A stretch of 5,524 bases of DNA, taken from contig PMCB01000124.1 of NCBI GenBank assembly GCA_003153955.1, positions 51,413-56,936 of the forward strand, in the 5' to 3' direction. The notes under the pieces were generated by a model. That model had not been told where the DNA came from. It was given only the letters and a program-made list of their open reading frames with translations, and did no database searches. Numbering within the stretch: the first letter of the stretch is position 1; every line of letters begins with the position of its first letter. A program made the position numbers and the translations under genes. Shown here piece by piece: positions 5,248 through 5,524 of this stretch. Origin of the DNA: Dehalococcoidia bacterium. GTDB taxonomy: Bacteria; Chloroflexota; Dehalococcoidia; Dehalococcoidales; Fen-1064.

Positions 5248-5524
5248 ACATACTGGACCGCATATTATGTCTACTTGGCACGGAGGCTATTTGAATCAAG
5301 TCAATTCGTATCCGTAACCCTTCTTTAAACATAATGTTACACGGTAAATACCAGCACCTGGCAGACTGATGTCCCAAGAACAAATAGACAATTAAACTTA
5401 TGTTTTACGCTGAAGAGTATTGCAGCGATTTGATTCGCTAAAAATGTAATAGATTTGCAATATTATTGGAAGATTTTTTACGACTTTTTTATGGACTTCC
5501 TCTTAAAATATTAGGCATGAGTAA

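Larger units (their letters stand above)
4999..5524. other. Right-end region without a convincing gene
   Basis: These 526 bases follow the CoxE-like gene. Frames on both strands are short, lack an SD and have no recognisable domain; the longest (minus strand, 5006-5383) runs through the tRNA fragment and is rich in Arg, Ser and Cys, as expected of non-coding sequence. No clear intrinsic terminator for the rightward operon is seen. What can be supported is listed separately: an inverted repeat (5050-5080), a tRNA 3'-end fragment (5116-5140) and a promoter-like sequence (5218-5247). The last 120 bases are AT-rich and featureless apart from a small 5-bp hairpin, AGCGA/TCGCT, near 5424-5439. Confidence 0.6.

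Noticed and set aside
5006..5383. 125-codon minus-strand frame
   Set aside because: No SD at any of its ATGs, no domain, Arg/Ser/Cys-rich composition, and it passes through the tRNA fragment.
5424..5439. Small hairpin AGCGA/TCGCT followed by AAAA
   Set aside because: Only five pairs and the T tract is on the wrong side for a terminator of either a known or likely gene.
1..5524. CRISPR array, rRNA or complete insertion sequence
   Set aside because: No regularly spaced repeats, no rRNA-like stretch and no intact transposase on either strand.

Overview
The window looks like a stretch of a bacterial chromosome with moderate GC content, most likely from Chloroflexota and plausibly from the Dehalococcoidia. 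This rests on recognised protein flavour only (the RpoD-type sigma factor with its long insert between regions 1.2 and 2, and the MoxR/CoxE-type pair); no search was run. Four regions can be separated.

Left edge (1-487): the first 77 codons of an APC-superfamily amino-acid permease run leftwards off the window. It has a minus-strand promoter and a 5' leader whose Shine-Dalgarno (SD) sequence can pair into a hairpin. To its right is the likely terminator hairpin of the sigma gene.

Leftward sigma operon (488-2800): in transcription order this holds a 41-aa ORF, a 36-aa single-helix membrane mini-protein, a 72-aa four-cysteine zinc-ribbon protein and a 468-aa RpoD-family sigma factor. The three small ORFs each have a strong SD and short spacers, so they look like real genes although two are very short. 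The probable promoter of this operon is an 83 percent identical copy (50 of 60 positions) of the one in front of the permease, so the two units may be co-regulated. Between promoter and first small gene lies a 240-nt leader with an AT-only palindrome and a degenerate reading frame that faintly resembles the tail of an IS200/IS605 TnpB.

Rightward operon (2858-4998): a good -10 box leads into a MoxR-type AAA+ ATPase and, 2 nt after its stop, a CoxE-like von Willebrand factor A protein. Such pairs act together as a metallochaperone or remodelling machine. No CO dehydrogenase or other client gene is visible here.

Right end (4999-5524): no convincing gene. It holds the 3' end of a tRNA (T arm plus 3' acceptor strand) on the minus strand, without a matching 5' half. 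Such a fragment is typical of an attachment site left by an integrating element, so an island boundary may lie here. A promoter-like sequence without an obvious gene is also present.
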